NCBI RefSeq assembly: GCF_002072155.1
Contig: NZ_BDIY01000010.1
Location: 62,001-126,000 of the forward strand
Source of the DNA: Roseovarius sp. A-2
GTDB taxonomy: Bacteria > Pseudomonadota > Alphaproteobacteria > Rhodobacterales > Rhodobacteraceae
Direction: 5' to 3'
DNA length: 64,000 bases
The position numbers and the translations under genes are program-made. Below the pieces are notes generated by a model. That model searched no databases and was not told where the DNA came from. It was given only the letters and a program-made list of their open reading frames with translations. Below are positions 34,701 through 43,838 of the stretch, one piece after another; the stretch's first letter is position 1, and every line of letters starts with the position of its first letter.

Positions 34701-36908
34701 GGCACGGGCAACGATACCGCGCAGCTGAATGTCATCAGCACCGCCGTGACATTCGAATATGTCGATGGCGGTGTTAAAGTCGTCATAGACGATACACATC
34801 CGGATTATAGCTACGAAATGGAGACGGGTACTGTCATTATCTATGACGATGTTGAAGATATTGCGTTCTCAGACCAGACCTTTACTTACGCATCCATTGC
34901 TGGTCCGCTGCAAACCGAATTCGATGTGATTGACGACAATTTCCGTGTTGATGAAGGTCAAACGGTCGCGATTGATCTGTTGGCAAATGACCTGGAATTC
35001 GGCGGCGACCCAATCGGCTTGACCGAGATCAACGGGGTCGCGGTGTCGCCAGGAGACACCATTCGGCTTGACAACGGCGCACTGATTACGGTGCTGACCA
35101 ACGGCCAGATCGAGTTTAATCAGCAGGGAGCGTTTGCTGCTCTCAATGACGGCGACACCGCCGTTCAGGTTATTACCTATTCCGCCACAGATTCATCAGG
35201 CGTGAACAAAACCGCGTCGCTTACCATCGTGCTGGATGGTGTCGCCAGCGCCCCCAATCAGGTCCATATCGACAACAACCTTGTCGCAGTCGAAACCGAT
35301 CCGGACGAAGCAGCGGCCACCCGGGTTGCGAATTTCTACATCGCAAGTTCCATCGTTGTGGTCGATGGCGTGTATATCGATCCCAATGATCCGCAGACCG
35401 ATGTGACCCTCGATGAAATCAACGGTGATACCTATATTCTCTTCGGCTCAGACGATGCGATCATCCTGAACGACGTCGCTCTTGCGGCTTGGCAACATGT
35501 CTCGGCGCAGCAGATCCAAGGTACATCTGAAAACGATCTGATCGGCGGCACTGATGAGGCAGACGTCATCATCGGAGGCGATGGTCATGACACTATCAAC
35601 GCTGAGGGCGGCGATGATGTGATTGTGGGTGGCGCAGGCAATGACGACATCAATCTCGCTGGCGGCAATCACGTTGTGCTCGGTGGTGAGGGAGATGATG
35701 ACGTCCGATCGGGCACCGGCGATGACCTCATCTACGGCAATGCCGGAGATGATTACCTGAGCGGCAATCACGGTTCCGATACGATTTCCGGTGGTGACGG
35801 GGCGGATACGCTCATTGGCGACGGTGGCGACGACACGCTTCAGGGCAGTGACGGAAATGATGTCTTGCTTGGCGGTGCGGGTCAGGACGTGTTCGACGGT
35901 GGTGGAGGCGACGATTGGATTGAGCTGTACCAAGAAGATATCCTGGGCGTCGCGCCTGGTGCAGTGGTTGATCTCAGGGCGGGTATCCTAAGCTGGCACA
36001 ACCTGATGCCGGTAGAGCAACTAATCAGCATCGAAAACGTCCTTGGAACCGGTGGGGATGACCTCATCTTCGGTGACGACGGGGCGAATATCATCGGTGG
36101 CAATGATACATTGCTTGGCAGCACGGGTGATGACACATTCGATGGCGGTGATGGCATCGATACGCTCGACTTTTCCTACACCTCCTCCAATCTCACGAGT
36201 CTGAACCTGGCCACAGAAACGGTGACCTTCGAAGGTGGGTTTTCAGAAATCATCGCCAATTTTGAGAACGCTATAGGCGGCTCCGGGAGTGACACGCTGA
36301 TTGGCAATGGTCAGGCCAACATGCTGGATGGTGGACAAGGAGACGACAGCCATTTCGGCGGAGGCGGAGATGACCTGATAGTTGGCAGCCTCGGCGACGA
36401 TACATTCGATGGCGGTGACGGCGTCGATACGATCGACTTCTCCTACACCGCATCGAACCTGACTGACTTCAATCTTGCAACGCAAACCGTCACTTTCGCG
36501 GGTGGCTTTTCAGAAACCATTACGAATTTCGAGAACGCGATTGGCGGCTCCGGCAATGACAGCGTCACCGGGACCGCGTCGAACAACGTTCTCGAAGGGG
36601 GCGCAGGCAACGACACGCTCGACGGCGGCGCGGGCAATGACGTGCTGCGCGGCGGGATCGGGGCGGATACCTTCGTGTTCCGCCAGAGTTCGGGCAACGA
36701 CGGGATCGCGGATTTCGGCATCGAGGACTCGATTGCACTTGAGGCCGCGCTGCTCGGCGGCGGCAGCCCTGATGCCGAGGACCTCCGGGATATTTCCACG
36801 CTAAACGACGACGGCTTCCTCGTGCTAAATTTCGGGAACGGCGACACGCTCACCTTCACCGGCATTACCAATACCGACACCATCTTGGGTGATGTCAGCT
36901 TCATCTGA
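31728..36908 (+). CDS. Large RTX (hemolysin-type calcium-binding repeat) protein
   Basis: This is a 1726-residue acidic protein starting at a GTG (31728) that follows AGAGG. The N-terminal 250 residues hold a hydrophobic stretch (ALGVAGLGSILGSGWGSALTLL). Many GGxGxDxxx nonapeptide repeats follow in blocks (about 255-300, 415-480, 690-780, 800-1020, 1260-1400 and 1460-1680). They are interrupted near 1070-1170 by a cadherin/VCBS-like domain (DEGQTVAIDLLANDLE). Repeats like these fold on calcium outside the cell after type I secretion. It has no Sec signal peptide. No ABC exporter or membrane fusion partner lies in the window. Confidence 0.88.
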   Translation: MSYQISTTQIDPETGFTHFKTLESIAGDPNPDWARFYSKIYDYTANLDDQSNSANPNVREWFSVAAQANAGVGAPSNLIRDYTAAQVGIRTGGTVSSATLDDASDAIASSIWQAMSSNGDLPTFEDIRTEDAQNVVNVLQNDGHNVGFNVWSGNVLFVGLGDNEPLIDNLIPSSSNSSYDLFAAGQALGVAGLGSILGSGWGSALTLLSNTTSVLAANAATDDFLSRLYGNFAPTVLGVAWSAKVGRQDNSSDLLTGTNSQDVIHSGTGDDVIVGSLGFDLLDGGENFDFVDFGSYLNPYLLDLTNQAMGSYNGSVSYSGSVFNAELLSDSVSHLFNIEALRLGRSDDILRLDANPTLQRIDGGGSLEKGDLIDLSDSTTGATVFLEEVGSGSGSVALTSGSLEIIGFDNVNGTQHADTITGGKDRNTLRGGADVDTIDGGAGHDDIHGGEGNDSIQGGDGADWLYDRGADDGIRENETLNQYLNRVLAYDGEGNDTLEGGAGADVLMHSGGTDVFEGGEDDDLYMVAPQVALGNVATDDLTIVLSGNFGHDLITGGPAGVNTVEFQGINSSDITVNYEYASTLLQSIYSNFDPIFGWTLDPSSVEAGIFQSVGTLEIIVNSTGASITVENVTGSFSQQLSGNGSFQPAAFIRNPFELVLDDGLLDLNTVLVTNGSITNGQVSNTAFDALGALEDERAIPEDTLTGGSEDDTLYGSTASNVVRGFEGDDTLFGGGGADILFGGEGADQLIGGSGIDTASYANATAGVSVRLLNNSFQSGEAVGDELISIENLTGSTFDDTLGGDGNSNVIHGGDGHDQLYALGGGDDSYYGEAGNDTLETADGNDFLDGGEGDDQLKAGIGINTVLGGAGDDLLINDGSPDLVYDPSQGWITVWQGGQGTYDGGIGTDTFEVYFEGGLVVDLAANRADFGSTGHHATLVSIENVTTGRGDDLIRGSDGSNVLDGDQGNDTILGGGGHDTLIGGDGNDVIFGGTGNDTAQLNVISTAVTFEYVDGGVKVVIDDTHPDYSYEMETGTVIIYDDVEDIAFSDQTFTYASIAGPLQTEFDVIDDNFRVDEGQTVAIDLLANDLEFGGDPIGLTEINGVAVSPGDTIRLDNGALITVLTNGQIEFNQQGAFAALNDGDTAVQVITYSATDSSGVNKTASLTIVLDGVASAPNQVHIDNNLVAVETDPDEAAATRVANFYIASSIVVVDGVYIDPNDPQTDVTLDEINGDTYILFGSDDAIILNDVALAAWQHVSAQQIQGTSENDLIGGTDEADVIIGGDGHDTINAEGGDDVIVGGAGNDDINLAGGNHVVLGGEGDDDVRSGTGDDLIYGNAGDDYLSGNHGSDTISGGDGADTLIGDGGDDTLQGSDGNDVLLGGAGQDVFDGGGGDDWIELYQEDILGVAPGAVVDLRAGILSWHNLMPVEQLISIENVLGTGGDDLIFGDDGANIIGGNDTLLGSTGDDTFDGGDGIDTLDFSYTSSNLTSLNLATETVTFEGGFSEIIANFENAIGGSGSDTLIGNGQANMLDGGQGDDSHFGGGGDDLIVGSLGDDTFDGGDGVDTIDFSYTASNLTDFNLATQTVTFAGGFSETITNFENAIGGSGNDSVTGTASNNVLEGGAGNDTLDGGAGNDVLRGGIGADTFVFRQSSGNDGIADFGIEDSIALEAALLGGGSPDAEDLRDISTLNDDGFLVLNFGNGDTLTFTGITNTDTILGDVSFI

Positions 36909-36936
36909 TGCTGTCAGCGCCTATAGGACAGATTGG

Positions 36937-36953
36937 AGGGCATTGCCAACTTG
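36937..36953. repeat. Solo IS6-type end
   Basis: The sequence GGGCATTGCCAACTTG just downstream of the RTX stop is the same as the first 15-16 bases of the IS6 copies at 44900 and 49148. The following bases do not match either end of those elements, and no partner end is seen nearby. It marks a former insertion or recombination point. Confidence 0.6.
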
Positions 36954-37181
36954 AGGAATACGGGTTTGCCTGGAAGTGGACCCCTGGTGCCATCGACTGG
37001 CTGCTCAAGGCCACCAAAGACCTGATACCCGAGCCGCGGGGGCATGGACCGGTGCAATGAAGGTGTCATTACGGGTATACCCAAAGCGGCGCGGCGCATG
37101 AACACCAACCGCCGTGGAATACCTGTTCATTTTGGGCCTATTTTTATATATTGAACACATATCGTCATAGGCACACCAAAA

Positions 37182-37775
37182 ATGAACAGATCGAGCCCCA
37201 AAATCGGCTATGCCCGAACATCGACCGTCGATCAGAACCTCGATGCCCAAATCGAGGCGCTGACAGCCGCAGGATGTGGGATGGTGCGCCAAGAACAGCG
37301 CAGTGGGGCCACGCTTGAGGGTCGTCCCGAGCTGAAGACGATCCTCGACTTCATCCATCCAGGTGAAACCCTGATGGTCACACGGATCGACCGCCTGGCC
37401 CGCTCGATGCAGGATCTTCAGGCCATTGTCGCCAGGCTGAAGGAAAAGGGTGCCCATCTGGCGGCCACCGAGCAGCCCGTGGATACCTCCACGGCGACGG
37501 GCAAAGCGTTCTTCGACATGCTTGGCGTCTTTGCGGAGTTTGAGACCAACCTCCGCCGCGAGCGGCAGGCCGAAGGGATCAAGGCCGCCAAACGCAAAGG
37601 GGTCTATCGGGGTCGCCCGCCCAGGATCGATATGGCGGCCATTCAGACCAAACTCGGTGCTGGCCTCTCCCCAACGGAAATTGCCCGCGAGATGGGGATC
37701 TCGCGCGGGACTGTCTATAATGCAAAGGCTGAAATGCTGACTGTCAACGAGATCACAGAGGTGCCAACTGCATGA
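37182..37775 (+). CDS. Serine recombinase (resolvase/invertase family)
   Basis: This 197-residue protein has the resolvase N-terminal catalytic domain: IGYARTSTVDQN with the nucleophilic Ser (near residue 14), then LMVTRIDRLARSMQDL and FAEFETNLRRERQAEGI with the conserved Arg residues. A C-terminal helix-turn-helix is present (LSPTEIAREMGISRGTVYNAK). The AT-rich 37130-37181 stretch upstream could carry the recombination site. The next gene overlaps its stop by four bases. Confidence 0.92.
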   Translation: MNRSSPKIGYARTSTVDQNLDAQIEALTAAGCGMVRQEQRSGATLEGRPELKTILDFIHPGETLMVTRIDRLARSMQDLQAIVARLKEKGAHLAATEQPVDTSTATGKAFFDMLGVFAEFETNLRRERQAEGIKAAKRKGVYRGRPPRIDMAAIQTKLGAGLSPTEIAREMGISRGTVYNAKAEMLTVNEITEVPTA

Positions 37776-38251
37776 AGAAGCCCCCGCGCAAACGAAAGCC
37801 ATCCGCGCCCAAGGCACCTGCGCAAACTTGGGTCAAGGTGCCACCACCACGTAACCTGACCCCAGAGCTTTGCGATCGGCTGCGCCGGGACATGATGAAG
37901 GCATGCCTCGCCGTGGCAGAAACCCACGGGCTGACAGTGGAAGGGGGCTATCTCGCGGATATCGACCTGCGCCACAGTTTTGAGATCAGCTTCCGCGTCG
38001 GCATCCCGCAGCAGGACGGCGCGATCTATTCCCCGGACAAGGCCATGTTCGAGGTTCTTGCACCTCATTTTGGGCTGGAGCCCTCAGACTATGGCCGCAC
38101 CTTCCGGTCGAAGGATGAGTTGTTCCGCATTGTCGCCATCAATCCCAACAGGCCGAAATACCCAGTCAGTGCTGAACGCGTCTCAGATGGAAGGGGCTTC
38201 AAGTTCCCCGCAGATAACGTCGCCATGTACCTGCAGCATTCAGGCCCATAG
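37772..38251 (+). CDS. Protein of unknown function coupled to the resolvase
   Basis: This 159-residue protein has a Lys/Pro-rich start (KKPPRKRKPSAPKAPAQ), then a compact alpha/beta part (LTVEGGYLADIDLRHSFEISFRVG and EVLAPHFGLEPSDYG). No family recognised. The ATGA overlap with the resolvase suggests the two act together or move together. It ends where an IS110 fragment begins. Confidence 0.6.
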   Translation: MKKPPRKRKPSAPKAPAQTWVKVPPPRNLTPELCDRLRRDMMKACLAVAETHGLTVEGGYLADIDLRHSFEISFRVGIPQQDGAIYSPDKAMFEVLAPHFGLEPSDYGRTFRSKDELFRIVAINPNRPKYPVSAERVSDGRGFKFPADNVAMYLQHSGP

Positions 38252-38282
38252 CTCGTACACCTTTTGTTCCATCAAACGATCA

Positions 38283-38621
38283 AATATGGCACCGCCCAGG
38301 GAGAGCTTTCGCAAGGGTCGTGACTTTGCCGCCTGGACTGGTCTGACACCGAAACAACATTCGACAGGTGGCAAGACGCGTCTGGGGCGAACCTCGAAAA
38401 TGGGCCAGAAGGATATTCGCAGATTGCTCATCTTAGGGGCCATGTCCGTCATCCAGTCGGTAGAACGCAAAGGTGGCGCCCCCGACGGATCTTGGCTTGA
38501 TCATATGCTGAAACGTAAACCTAAGCTGTTGGTGGCGGTTACTCTGGCAAACAAGATGGCCCGAATGGCCTGGGCCCTGATGAAAAATGACGATGTATAT
38601 CGAGTACAGCTGGCAGCCTGA
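38283..38621 (+). pseudogene. IS110-family transposase, C-terminal fragment
   Basis: The frame encodes RKGRDFAAWTGLTPKQHST and TSKMGQKDIRRLLILGAMS, then ends in VYRVQLAA. This is the C-terminal transposase_20 domain of IS110/IS1111 proteins. The N-terminal DEDD domain is missing, leaving roughly a third of the gene. No start belongs to it; the frame merely stays open upstream. Confidence 0.8.
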
Positions 38622-39037
38622 CGCAAGCCAGTTGTCAGCCGGAATGCGGTAGATCTTAGCGGAGGATTATGGGCGAACAGTCGAGAATGACGGGATTGGG
38701 AAAACCAGGGAGCGTGTATGGAGTAAACACCCCGCAAATATGATTTGGATCCGATCTTCGAACTATCCATAAGGGCCCGCGGCCACATGCGCCGCAACCA
38801 GAGGCCGGACACACGTAGGAACTCGACCGCATTTCCCAAAATTACCAAAAGATTCTGCTTGCGTTCCCGGAGGCGTCCACACACACGCTCGGGCCTGTTG
38901 GGCCGTCAAGCTGAAAAGCCCGTGGGGCCCAGCTGGCGCTTACGAATCAATCAATCTAACAATTTATTGAAGCGTCGCGGGAACATCGCTTTGCTATGTT
39001 TTAGTTTGATCTGCGCAACCACCCCGCGATTTCAGAT
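38622..39037. other. Region without a supported gene
   Basis: This stretch of 416 bases follows the IS110 fragment. The first part probably is the non-coding end of that element. A 103-codon frame at 38745-39056 is Arg-rich and overlaps the lipoprotein gene's end, so I do not accept it. Nothing else recognised. Confidence 0.4.
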
Positions 39038-39616
39038 CTATGACTTCTGGTCGTAAATTCTTCTTTTGGTTTTCTTTGCTAAATCTGCCGCCGCCAATTT
39101 AATTTCTTGCTCGGGCGTTTTGATGGCAGCGGCACCAAGGATTGTCGGTCGCGCCCCTGAACTTCCACTCACATCCATGCCCCGCCCGACCAGAGCGCCG
39201 TTATCCGTACGGAACAACCTAGTCTTGGCGGTAATGGAACTGGCACTACTGCCCAGAAGAACACCCGTGGCACCGTTAGCGATAAAGACGTTCAGTACAG
39301 TCACCTCAGCTTTCACGGGAGTGCCTCCGCTCGGGTTAGCCCTCGTCAACTCTTGCAGCATGGCCTTCTTGACCTCTGCCAGAATCCCATCCTTGGGATA
39401 ATCAAAACTTCTGCCGGATTGCGTGATGTGGTCCACAAAACTGACATCGACATCCACGATCCTGACATCTGACATAGAAACAGATCCACTGGCATTGGCC
39501 GTCGTCGGAGCCGTAACAGGCGTTTGGGTTGACGTTGCAGTGTCGCCTGTTGTAGTTTGGCATCCTGCCGCCAGACCGGCAAGGGAAAATCCCAGAAACA
39601 GCCTTCTACTTATCAT
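39038..39616 (-). CDS. Exported lipoprotein of unknown function
   Basis: Starting at 39616 (MISRRLFLGFSLAGLAAGCQ), the protein of 192 residues has a lipobox LAAGC with Cys19 as the lipid site. A Thr-rich linker follows, then a compact domain with a YajG-like look (VRIVDVDVSFVDHI and VPVKAEVTVLNVFIAN-like strands). A longer start is Arg-rich and overlaps the Hint gene. It lies directly downstream of that gene on the same strand, so it may be its partner in surface display. Confidence 0.75.
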   Translation of the reverse strand: MISRRLFLGFSLAGLAAGCQTTTGDTATSTQTPVTAPTTANASGSVSMSDVRIVDVDVSFVDHITQSGRSFDYPKDGILAEVKKAMLQELTRANPSGGTPVKAEVTVLNVFIANGATGVLLGSSASSITAKTRLFRTDNGALVGRGMDVSGSSGARPTILGAAAIKTPEQEIKLAAADLAKKTKRRIYDQKS

Positions 39617-39677
39617 TTGTTTTACCTCTTGTTTTGCGCGCCGATCACGCCGGGCTGAATTTCGTACGTGTTCCATC

Positions 39678-42600
39678 TTAAACGAACATGAAATCATCAG
39701 AAGACAGGTCGATCAGGGCCGTGTCTGATAAACGCACGGTTCCTCCAGTCCAAGAGATCAGAGCATCACCATTCTGTGCTGCAATACTTAGATCACCATA
39801 CTGAATTCCCTCGAACTGAAGGTGATCAATCCCGGCCTCGAAGTCAGTGATGGTATCCACCCCATGCCCGGCTTTGAAGATAAACAAATCCGTGCCTGCT
39901 CCACCGATCATCAAGTCATTTCCGCCATCACCGCGAAAGGTGTCATGGCCATTCCCGCCAAGCAGTCGATCTGCGCCTGCTCCACCAATCAGGATGTCAT
40001 TGCCGTTCCCGCCCGATAGCGTATCGTTACCATTGCGTCCGAAGAGCTTATCCCTACCATGCCAGCCCCAGATCGTGTTGTTCTGACCGTCCCCGCGGAG
40101 ATCGTCATTGTATTCTGATCCATATAGATTCTCGATAGAATTGTAGATGTCGCCCGCAGCCTCCCCGGTGTTCGAAGACGCGATTTGCAGATCGGCAATG
40201 ACACTGGCCGCAGCTCCGCTGTATTGTGCCCGATCTCTACCCGCGCCCCCAACCAACTGATCGGCTCCTGATCCACCAATCAGGACGTCATTACCATCTC
40301 CGCCGCGAATTATATCCTGTCCATCACCACCCAAGATGCTGTCGTTACCAGCCGCACCTTCTAAAATATCGTCCCCATCACCCGCATCCAACGTATCATC
40401 GCCGTTGCCTCCGATAAGTATGTCGTTGCCACCATAAGATTTTATGAGATCATCCCCACCTAGCCCACGCACTTTGTCATCGCCATTGGCGGTGTAGAAG
40501 ACGTTGTCGATATCATCGCCCGTCGCATCATATGGGTCCGAAAGACCCAAAGCCCGCGCTTGGGCGATCGTTGCTACCCAGCCTGCGGATAAAGCGGTAT
40601 CCGGTGCCGAAAGGAGCAGGGCGTCAATTGCATCCTGGTTTTCGAGGTAGGTGTGATAATCATGCGCAATCTGAAGGTTGCTTGCTACCAGATGGTGAAT
40701 CGCCTCATCATCGTAGGTCACCTCTGGCAGATCAAAGGCTGCAACAAAGTCTTCATAGGTGACGAAGTCGCTCTGAGTGAGAAAGTCAAACAGGGTGTCC
40801 GATTGCGTGAGTTGTTCGATAGCCAGCAAGGTCTGGACATCAAAAGCTGTTTCCTGAAATCTGATAGTCCCATGCTCTTCGTTTACAAGAACCGTCGTGA
40901 ATGGGGAGGTGCTGACTGCTTCGGCACCGTCACCCGGTTCCCGCTCCTGAACAAGAATGTCGCTGCCGTCCTCTGAAAAATAGATGATTTTGTCCCTGAA
41001 CGTCACGGCATATTCGTACTCCCGCACCGCAATGGTATCATCGCCCTGTCTGACCATTACATCATAGGAATCTACAAGAACATCGTTCTCATGCAGAGCA
41101 TCAACAAAAAGCTTCAATCGGTGTTCAAGGCGAAGCTGGGCAACGTCAATCCCCTCAAATACCCGAACAGCGCCCAGTTGGCCATCATTTACCTGAATAT
41201 TTGTAAGGTCTGTCACGTAAGCGTTGAGATAGGTGTCCTGAAAATCCGCAAATGTCTGGCCCTGAGCGCCCGCGTTCATCAATGCATCCTCGTAGTGCCC
41301 GAATGACCATTGTGCCAAATCGCTGTAGTTGTGCGATTGCGCCATGATTGCATCCACAAAGCCGTTCATGCCTTCGACATAGGCCTCGGCAAGAGAACGA
41401 CTCAGTTCGACATTTCCTCCGTCATCCGACCAGGTCTCTAAAATCGCAAACCGTCCAGTCTCCGCATCGAACCCGACATTGGTCCAGGCTTGCGGGTCTT
41501 TGTCGAAAATTGAATCAAAGAGGTTGCCGACAAACCATCCGACAATCGCCCCCGCCGGTCCGGCGAAAGCACCCAATGCGTGTAACGCGTTGAACGCCGC
41601 CAGGGCTGCTGAGGTGATGGCGGAAGCAATCTGCCCCTCAAGGGTTTCCAGATCGGGTAAAACCTCGTTGATGACTGCCGTGAACACAAGTCCCGTCCAC
41701 CCAACAACGCCTTCGTTAAGAGTGGTGCTGGGGTTGTCGGACGGAAAACCGCCGATCTCGATATTCTCGATCGTCTTGATCGATGCCTCTGAAAGGCCGA
41801 TGTTTTCAAAGATCTGCAAGGTCTGCGGCGACGAAAGAAAGCTCTCCAAACCGTTTCCGAGAATCTCTGTCAATCCGGCATTGACGACAGCATCGAAAAT
41901 CGCTCCCGGCGTATCTTCAAGCGCAGTTATCTCGAACACCTCGGCAAGGATCAGTTGGTTGATCACCGAAATCGCGGTCTCGGCACCGTTGACAACCAGT
42001 TCTCCGCCGAAATCCTCGAAACTGACCTCAAAGGCCGTGTCGATCTGAGCGCCCAAGTTCAGATCGCCGTAATCGATCAGACCGCGATGCGTCACACCGC
42101 CGATCACCTCGCCAAGGTTCTCCAGCACGGTTCCGATCATCGTGTCGGTTGCGATCTGCTCCATCACATTGGCACCATCGCCCAGAAACGCATGGCTCAG
42201 GAACGGCGTCAGCGACCCGGCTATGCTCTCCCCGGCTTGCTGTCCGGTCAGATATTTCTCCTCATATGAGATGACATTGCCGTTGCCGTCCTCGACCGCC
42301 TTTATGTAGATCAGGTTGCCCGCCCCGTTCGAGGCAGTTGTTTCCCGCACCACCGACTGTGTGCCATCCGCATTGGTGATCAGGGTTTTCTGGATTTCCG
42401 TATTGGTGCCGGGAATGTTCACGACGCCGAAATACGGCGCGCCGTCACTGTCGTACCGGAGGGTGTCCCAATCGAGATTGGCCAGTTCGTACGGAGTCAT
42501 ATGGCTGAGCACCGAGTCGTTATGCACCCGGACGCCACCGGCGACGTAGTTGTGATATGTCTCCACCTCGAAATTATAGGTGGTCCAGCCTTGTGCGGCG

Positions 42601-43595
42601 TCCTCTTTCAGAACCGCATTGCCCTCGAACGCTACGGACTTCGTTGCCGATTCCGGAAAGAGATGAGCGGTTGCGGCAGAATAGGCGATCACTTCGCCCT
42701 TCGCTTCGACGATCTCGCCCGACGCGTCCACCAGCCGCACCCTGCCGCCGCCGAGGCGCAACATGTGGCCGATCTCCACGTAATCGCCGGTCTCGGTCAG
42801 AAACCGGTGGCCGGGGGTGGCGACGAGGTTATTACGATCCTCGAAGGTGAGGCGGATGAAGTCGGAGGTGGTGTTTCGGAAGAGCTTGGTGACGCGACCG
42901 GGGACGGGGGTGCCGTCGGCGTCGTGGGCGAGGACGCAATCATCAGGGGTGATTTCCTCGATGACTTTGGTTGAACCGTCCCACATGTGTACCGGAGTGT
43001 CGCCAAGAAAACACTCTTGAGGCTCCGACACATTGAATTGGAACGCGTCTTTCAGGGTGCCGTCAATGACGGTGTTTGCTTGCGTACCCGATGTCCTGTT
43101 GCCGTCTTTGTCATATTCTATGATTACTGAATGAACGATATTTGCACGCTCGCCATTCACCCACGTCTGCCCGATAATCTCATGCTGATAGTATGTCCAA
43201 GACCCGTCTGGATTGATCGTGATCAATTCAACCGGCTTTTGGAAATACCCCTGTTCTACCATGTGCTCGTAGAGTGCGGCGCCAGCATCATGGCCCATTT
43301 TACCGCCTGAGGCTGCACCGGCTGTTCCGATTGATGCTGCCAAGAAGGGGTTTAAATTAGCAGCCCCGGCAGCAGTCCCCGCAACACCGCCAATTATACC
43401 CCCAACGAAGTCGCCGACACCTTGATAGGTGTCCTTTATCGTTATTCCGCCGTCTGAACCCTGATCATATATAATCGCGCCAATGTCGATCACGGTACCA
43501 GCTACGCCTTTTAGCTCAACATTGCGCCAGTCCAAGATGAATCCAATACCAGTCGATACAATTTCGCCAGTGTTTCCTTCGTCGCTATCACTCAT
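39678..43595 (-). CDS. Hint-domain protein with C-terminal RTX repeats
   Basis: This is a 1305-residue protein. A Gly/Ala-rich glycine-zipper stretch lies at about 61-110. A Hint (intein-like) domain follows: it opens with Cys195 in ECFLGDTPVHMWDG, has the TPGHRFL motif at 260-266, and ends VAGGVRVHN at 351-359 followed by Asp. A long unique region (about 370-1040) is mostly helical. Nine or more RTX nonapeptides (GGDGxDxxx-type) lie near 1075-1270. Hint domains can cleave at their ends by N-to-S acyl shift; Asp after Asn359 argues against normal splicing. It resembles a secreted polymorphic-toxin-like protein. Confidence 0.85.
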   Translation of the reverse strand: MSDSDEGNTGEIVSTGIGFILDWRNVELKGVAGTVIDIGAIIYDQGSDGGITIKDTYQGVGDFVGGIIGGVAGTAAGAANLNPFLAASIGTAGAASGGKMGHDAGAALYEHMVEQGYFQKPVELITINPDGSWTYYQHEIIGQTWVNGERANIVHSVIIEYDKDGNRTSGTQANTVIDGTLKDAFQFNVSEPQECFLGDTPVHMWDGSTKVIEEITPDDCVLAHDADGTPVPGRVTKLFRNTTSDFIRLTFEDRNNLVATPGHRFLTETGDYVEIGHMLRLGGGRVRLVDASGEIVEAKGEVIAYSAATAHLFPESATKSVAFEGNAVLKEDAAQGWTTYNFEVETYHNYVAGGVRVHNDSVLSHMTPYELANLDWDTLRYDSDGAPYFGVVNIPGTNTEIQKTLITNADGTQSVVRETTASNGAGNLIYIKAVEDGNGNVISYEEKYLTGQQAGESIAGSLTPFLSHAFLGDGANVMEQIATDTMIGTVLENLGEVIGGVTHRGLIDYGDLNLGAQIDTAFEVSFEDFGGELVVNGAETAISVINQLILAEVFEITALEDTPGAIFDAVVNAGLTEILGNGLESFLSSPQTLQIFENIGLSEASIKTIENIEIGGFPSDNPSTTLNEGVVGWTGLVFTAVINEVLPDLETLEGQIASAITSAALAAFNALHALGAFAGPAGAIVGWFVGNLFDSIFDKDPQAWTNVGFDAETGRFAILETWSDDGGNVELSRSLAEAYVEGMNGFVDAIMAQSHNYSDLAQWSFGHYEDALMNAGAQGQTFADFQDTYLNAYVTDLTNIQVNDGQLGAVRVFEGIDVAQLRLEHRLKLFVDALHENDVLVDSYDVMVRQGDDTIAVREYEYAVTFRDKIIYFSEDGSDILVQEREPGDGAEAVSTSPFTTVLVNEEHGTIRFQETAFDVQTLLAIEQLTQSDTLFDFLTQSDFVTYEDFVAAFDLPEVTYDDEAIHHLVASNLQIAHDYHTYLENQDAIDALLLSAPDTALSAGWVATIAQARALGLSDPYDATGDDIDNVFYTANGDDKVRGLGGDDLIKSYGGNDILIGGNGDDTLDAGDGDDILEGAAGNDSILGGDGQDIIRGGDGNDVLIGGSGADQLVGGAGRDRAQYSGAAASVIADLQIASSNTGEAAGDIYNSIENLYGSEYNDDLRGDGQNNTIWGWHGRDKLFGRNGNDTLSGGNGNDILIGGAGADRLLGGNGHDTFRGDGGNDLMIGGAGTDLFIFKAGHGVDTITDFEAGIDHLQFEGIQYGDLSIAAQNGDALISWTGGTVRLSDTALIDLSSDDFMFV

Positions 43596-43836
43596 TTCTT
43601 GGCCTTACCATTATTACTAGATCCCTGACCGCCGACATAATCGCTACACACAAGGCAATGAGGTTTGCATACCAATAGCGTTGCATGACAACATGATCAT
43701 CGAAGAGATTTCGGAATAAAATCACTGCAACTATCACACCAACAATAAAAGATCCCCAACTTCCGTCATTCTTCCAACGGCGCTCAAATAACCAACGCCA
43801 CTTCATATTTTTCTTATCCACTTTCGGAGATTTCAT
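43588..43836 (-). CDS. Small membrane protein
   Basis: From the ATG at 43836 the product has 82 residues: a Lys/Trp-rich cytoplasmic start (KWRWLFERRWKNDG), then two hydrophobic segments (SFIVGVIVAVILFRNLF and ANLIALCVAIMSAV). Its stop overlaps the start of the Hint/RTX gene and it starts two bases after the acyltransferase gene ends. It thus links the two in an operon. It may be an immunity or export helper; no family recognised. Confidence 0.65.
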   Translation of the reverse strand: MKSPKVDKKNMKWRWLFERRWKNDGSWGSFIVGVIVAVILFRNLFDDHVVMQRYWYANLIALCVAIMSAVRDLVIMVRPRNE

Positions 43837-43838
43837 TT

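Noticed and set aside
31728..36908. The RTX repeat region considered as a CRISPR or satellite array
   Set aside because: The repeats are in frame, degenerate at the DNA level and encode GGxGxDxxx units; there are no spacers of fixed length.
38745..39056. A 103-codon + strand frame between the IS110 fragment and the lipoprotein
   Set aside because: Arg-rich, no Shine-Dalgarno, and overlaps the 3' end of the lipoprotein gene.
39678..43595. The Hint domain read as a full splicing intein interrupting a host gene
   Set aside because: Only about 165 residues, followed by Asp rather than Ser/Thr/Cys, and the flanks do not join into a known protein.
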